Shown one piece after another: positions 47,301 to 53,300 of a DNA stretch of 64,000 nucleotides. Source of the DNA: Atopobiaceae bacterium (lineage in GTDB: Bacteria; Actinomycetota; Coriobacteriia; Coriobacteriales; Atopobiaceae); assembly GCA_017510785.1 (NCBI GenBank), contig JAFWMH010000049.1, positions 23,380 through 87,379 on the forward strand. Direction: 5' to 3'. The notes under the pieces are model-generated. The model had not been told where the DNA came from. It saw only the letters and a program-made list of their open reading frames with translations, and did not search any database. The first letter of the stretch is position 1. Each line of letters opens with the position of its first letter. A program made the translations under genes and the position numbers.

Positions 47301-50300
47301 CGAAACCGTCTTCTTCATCACTTGCACCTGGACTTCAATGCCCTCGGGCCACGACGCGACGCCGTTATTCGAGTTCATCCACTTCTTGGTTACCTCAACG
47401 CGGTTCTTATCAATATTGTTGGTGAACGATGCCTCGGGGGCCTTATCTTCCTCCGTCACACCGGCAACGACCTTAACCTCCACGCGCTGATCGCTTACCA
47501 GCGTCATGGGCGATTCGGGCGTGTACTCATATACGTAGTACGTGCCCTCTTCGAGGTTGTCTACCATCGTGGAGGTGGCAACACCGTTCTGCACGTGTAC
47601 CGTTACGTCGCCCACGAGGTACTGATTATGCGCGTTCCCCGTGCAATTCTCGTTGTGGTCGTGCATGCGCGTGGCGGGGTTACCGTCCTTGTCTGTAATC
47701 CTAAACCGATACACACCGTCCGCTGCTGTATCGTTCGTGTGCTCGCCGTTAACGGTAACGTTCTTCGTAATCTTAAGGCTGCCCGGTGCGTTCGCGAGGT
47801 TGGTGATGACGAGGGGGTCGTCCTTGGGCGCGTCAACGGTGCCCGCGCCGCCGTCGGAGTACACGGCGCCGTACTTTACATGCGCCGCCGCCACGGTTGC
47901 ATCCTTGTTCACGGCATCGACGTCTTCCCGTACGGTGTAGGAAATGGTATTGCCGTTGGGGTCGGACGTGTCCAAGCCCTTCCAACTGTGCGACCAATTG
48001 TTGGCAGCCGTGAGCATGTAGGTAAAGTCGCTACCCATGGATTCGGGCTCGCTCGCGGTTGTGGTCCCATCGTCGTTTACCTCGTGCACGATCTTGTACA
48101 GCTGTACCTTAACCTGCGAAGACTTCGGTCCGCCTTCGGGGTCCCACTTCTTTTGCACGTAGATGTCGGTGCTCTTGGGCACGTAGGTATTCGTAACGGT
48201 AATGACGCCACTTGCCACGCCCTTGCCATTATCGGAATACGTGGTAATGTAGCCAGGAACCGCACGCTCCTTCACGGTGTACTTGTAGCTGGAATCCAAA
48301 CGATACCACGTGTAGCTGCTCCAATATCCCTTACCATCGTCGTTGATGGGCACGGGAGAGACGTCCTCCATCAGCGTTTCCTTGCCAGTGGTGGGATCCA
48401 CACGGTACAGGTCGTAGAGAATACCGTTCTTCGGACGGGTTTCGTACACGTTGTCGTAATCGCCTTCCCAACGCTTGGTGGCGGTAATCGACGTGTAGCC
48501 GTTGCGCGTGTTGTTGACGTTCCACACGGAGTCCGACGCCATGGAAGCGATAGTAACGTCTTGGTCCTTGTTAGCAATGGTAACGGCGTCGTCAAGTGCC
48601 CATGCGGCCTTCTTGCGATCCTCCTCGTGGGTGTAGTCATCGTCGAGCTCGCCGTCGAGATACACCACGAAGTAGTGCCTGCCAGGATCGGTGGCATGGA
48701 AGCCCGTGGGCGGCGTATTTTCCTCCCAGTAGTACACCGTGTGCTCTTTGAGGAAGGTATCGTGGGCGCTTTCTACGAAGGAAGTGGGGTCGTTCACATT
48801 CGTATATTGGTCGTACTCAAGCGACACAAAGCCGTCGTCAAACATCAACTTGGGATCTTTGCTGCCTGCCGTGAGGTTGTGAACGATGGGTGTTTTGCCC
48901 GTAATCTTAAACTGTTCGGCAACTTGCGCCAGCACGGCCTCATCGCCCGAGTTCACCCTATCGAGCAGGTCCATCCAGTCGTCGCGAGTCCAGTTGGACG
49001 TGTCGGTTGCAAGGTTCACCTTGTACAGACTGAACGTTGCGTCGTTAAGCCTGTTGGTAATGTCGTTCTCGTCAATCTTTTTGAGCTCGAGCTTGGCGTG
49101 ACGATTGCCCCAGAAGCTCGAGTCGTCGTTCGTCACGTTGTGCTGGTCGCTCACGTTATCGCTGTGACTGCCGCCGCCCACGAGCGTCGCGGTGTTCGAG
49201 TACGTGCTTGTGCCGAACGCACGGGAAATAGCCTCATAGCTCACCACGTAGCTGGTTTTGTCTGCGAGGCCACTTATTGCCAGGACGCGCGTGTCGTCGT
49301 TGTACGAAATCGTAATGCCCTGAGCAGATAATTGCGCATGGCTGAGCTCGGAGCGCGTTCCGTCGCTAGATACCGCATACACCTTTACCGTGTCGGTATC
49401 CAGGTCCATGATGGTATCGATGCGATCGGTGAGCGTGAGTGCCTTGCCGCTGTTGAGCGTGAGCTTCTTGGGGTTGACCTCGACCTCGTAGCAAATGGCG
49501 TTATCGTGCATGTCCTCTTCGTCGATGACGTAGCCATCGGAGTCCTCGCGCGTCACGTCGTGCTTGATGAGGTAGTCCTTGCCCTCCACGGTAACCTTGT
49601 TGGACGCAGAGAAGTTCTGGTCGAATCCGTTACCAATGTTAATCTTGTTCTCGAAGACTTCCTTGCCCGTGAGGGAGCTGGTGATCTCGTCCCACTTGTC
49701 GCCGCTGAGCTTGGTTTTGTAGGTTATGGTGTAGGAGTTCTTAGAGAGACCCAGGCCGACGTCCACGACCTTACGACCAACAACCTCATCGCCGTTCTTC
49801 TTGGTCGCACTACCATTCGGCTTATTTTGGTCGTCAAGAGTTTCCGTACCGAGTAAAGCGCCGTACTGTTCCTGTGTACACTCTTCCCACGCGCCGCCGG
49901 ATACCACATGGTAATATTTTGTGTTCTTGACCGGCGTGCCCCAACGGTTTTGTGGATCGAGGTTGGCAATGGTTATCTTGGTGCCTTGAGGCCTGCCAGC
50001 AGCGTCGTTGCCAAGCGGCGTTTTGGTTACGGCGGCGTTCTCTATCGTAATGTTCTGCCAGTCGTTGCCCGCGATTGCTACGGCGACGTCGCCGTCCAGC
50101 TCAAGACCCGGAGCCAAGGTATCCACGAACTGAATGGGCGACATTTCGGGCGTGACCTCTTTGAAGTACGGGTTGAAGATGACCGTCCACGTGATGAGGC
50201 GCGTATCCGGATCGTACTTGCCAGACTTGGTGAGGTCTACCTCCTGCTTAACGCGACGACCCGTCGCCTCGGCAGAGAGCTGGCCGCTATTGTATGCATC

Positions 50301-53300
50301 CTTTTGCCACGTAAGGTTTACTTTGTTGCGCTGGTAGAAGGTGTTGATAGTAGCGTCCGGGTTGTGGATCGCAATGCGAATGCTCACTGGCTCGTCGAGT
50401 TCCTCGAAGTAGAACGAGCCCTTTTCTTTGTCGATGGTGTAATCGCGACCAGGCTGGAGGGTAATGCCCGAATCGGTAACAATCTCTGCACCAAGCAGGT
50501 CAATATCGGCCAGCACGTTCTTATTGAAGTTCTGCACGGGCCAGTCGGTGCTGTAGTTAATACTGCCGTTCGCCCAATCCTCGGTAAGGGTGAGTTTCTT
50601 GAGCGGGAACGAGGACTCCTCGTCCGTTGTAATGCCGATGGTCCACCACGTGGTGTAGCCGTCATCGTCCCAACCAGAGAACTCCTTCGTTACTGCGGGA
50701 TTGTGGTTGAGGTTGGCGGGGAACTCGGGCTCCACAGTTGCGGACGACTTGCCCGTGCCCGAGAGCGCCGTGTTCGTGGCCGTTTTCTTTCCCATGATGC
50801 GCGACGCCGCAGCTTCGTCGGCAGAGATAATGGTGGTGGTGTAGGTCACGCGGATGGTTTTATTCGTTATGTCTACGCTATTCGTACCGTCATTGAAGGT
50901 CGGGAACTTGAAGTTGAACACTCGAACCATGTTATCGTTGTAGCTACCATCATTGAAGTGGCCCCACGTTATGCCATCATCAGCCCAGCCGTTCGAGGCT
51001 GCGGGCATGTTGAAGGAACCGTCTCCGATGGTGACTGTTTTGCCACCGATCGTGGCGGCGTAGCCGTTGAGGCTGGTATCGGCAGTGAAGGACTGCACCT
51101 TGTTATTGCCATCAAGCGTGGCCGTGCCAATCTCGACCTTCACGTCACCAGTAAGCTTTTGGATGTCGGTCATCTCGTCGGTGATGGTAATAGTACCGTT
51201 GGAACCAATGGACACGTCGTTCTTGCCGAAGTATATTTCGTAAGCAACGGTCTCACCCGGCTCGAGCTTCGAGTTGCCTCCATTGTCCGGCGTGGCCCTC
51301 TTCTGCACGTTAAAGGGATCTATGTCGGGATATTCGAACGGCACGCTAGTCGTGTCTTCGTCAGTACCGGTAGACACTTTGTTCGCAAGGTTACGCTTGC
51401 CAAGGATGCCCGCCGCAGCAAGTGCGTTCTTGTCATCCGTGCTCGCGGTCGGATACGGCTTAGCCTGGTACGTAATCGTAACAGGACCGGTGCCAGTACC
51501 CGCCGGGAAAGTGAAGTCGAGTGCGGTTTGGTCCCACTGCTGAGGAGAAGTCGGTATATATGAATGGAGGGCAGCAGGATTAATCGTCACATTGCTACCC
51601 TCGATGGTGTACGAATTTTCAATTATCTTTTGGTCACCGCTTGCGTAGTCTTTGACCTTTACTCCATCGAGCGTGGTGGTTCCGTCACCAACGATGATGG
51701 TGTAGGTTATGGTCCCGCCCGTGTCGGGCACGCCGTTTACAGAACCGTCTAGAGTGCTGCCCGTATAGGTACCAGTATCTTGCAGCGTACTTGAGTCCGC
51801 TGTCTTGGTAACCTTCGTTACGGTTTCATCCTCGTACTTCACCTTGTTGGTAGTGGTGTGCTGCTGCCACGACCAGTTCTCACTGAGGGTGTTATTGACA
51901 TTCTGTTCGCCGTAGATTCCGCTAGCCGTCGCCGTCTCTTGGTCAATAACCTTGGTGGTGTACGTGATGGTGATGGTGACTTCGTCGTTGCCATTGAAGG
52001 GTGCTTCCTTGGGGACGGCACCTCCGAGCACCTGAGTACCATACGTGTTGTACGTGCTATCCGCATTGTAGGAATAGATGGCGTTCTTGAGTGACGTAGC
52101 GGCAGCCGCGTTCGAATTTCCGCCAACGCTTACCGAGACCGTCGGCGTTCCCTGGATGGTCTGAATGTCGGTCATGGTATCGGTAATGTTCATATCGGCA
52201 AGGTTCGTGCCGGTGATGGTAAGCGTGTAGTCTATGGTACCACCCGGATTAACCGTACCGCCACTCGGCGTGCTTGTTTTAGTAACGGTAGGCTTTGCCG
52301 GGGGCGCCTTCGAAATTTCGTAGGTAGTGCTGCCACCATCGACGTTCTTATCGCCGTTATACTTCCAGTTGCATTTGTTCGTAGTCGTCCAGTCGGTGCC
52401 GCCGCCTTGGAGGCCCTCGTACACGCTTGCATCGACGGTGGTGGTGTACTCGATGTTGTAGGTGTCGGCCGAAACTATATCACCGGATCTCGGGAACTCA
52501 TACGTGAATCCAGTGTCGAACCCGCCGGCGCTAGTCTTGTTAACGGTTACTTGCTGATTGTTGACTTTAACTGTTCCCAGCGTCTGCTTGCCGCCGAGCG
52601 TATCCTCAAACACAAGGCTGTCCAACGCGTCAGTTTTTACAGACGCAGTGTACTTAAGAGTGTACGTATTGTCGGCGTTCTTTCCGTCAGTCGTCACCTT
52701 TTTTGGGCCGGCAGAGATGTTGACCTTCAGCGGCACTGGTGGAACGGTAACTCCACCTGGCAAGTTATACTGGTTTTCGCCTTGATTCTGCCCGGCGTTA
52801 TCGCCAATCTTGAGCTTTACGTTAAACGTGCCGCCAATCTCGTCGCGCGTATTGAACCAGTTCGTGTCGGTGATTTGAATGGTAATCTTTCCGTCGGGAG
52901 TAACCTCAATGGTACCGCGCTTCTTGCCACCGAAGGTAAGGTGTGACTTGCTAGCTTTTAAATCCTTGAAGTTGCCGCTCTTCAAAAGCTCGCCAATATC
53001 GTACGTAAACGTCGGATAGCCCATCCACGGATTATAGTTATCGGGGAAGCTCGTCCAGGCAAGCTTCTCGATTTGGTAGGTGAAGTTGAGCTCGATTTCA
53101 TCGCCCTTGCTGTACTCTTTCGTGTCATCGTACGATACACTGAGCGATGCCTTATGCGTGTCTCCAACAAGACTCCCAAGGTCCCACGTCGCCGTACCCC
53201 CAAAGAACCCAAAGCCCGGGCCCCACGGGTTGGGCGGCGCCGGCGGGTCGGTTACGGCAATCTCGAAGAGTTTGTCTTTGGTAAGAATCTTGAGCGTTTC

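Noticed and set aside
46503..49331. 942-codon plus-strand open frame inside the giant adhesin gene
   Set aside because: It is antisense to Cna-B repeats whose Thr/Gly/Val codons rarely give stops in that frame; no family features.
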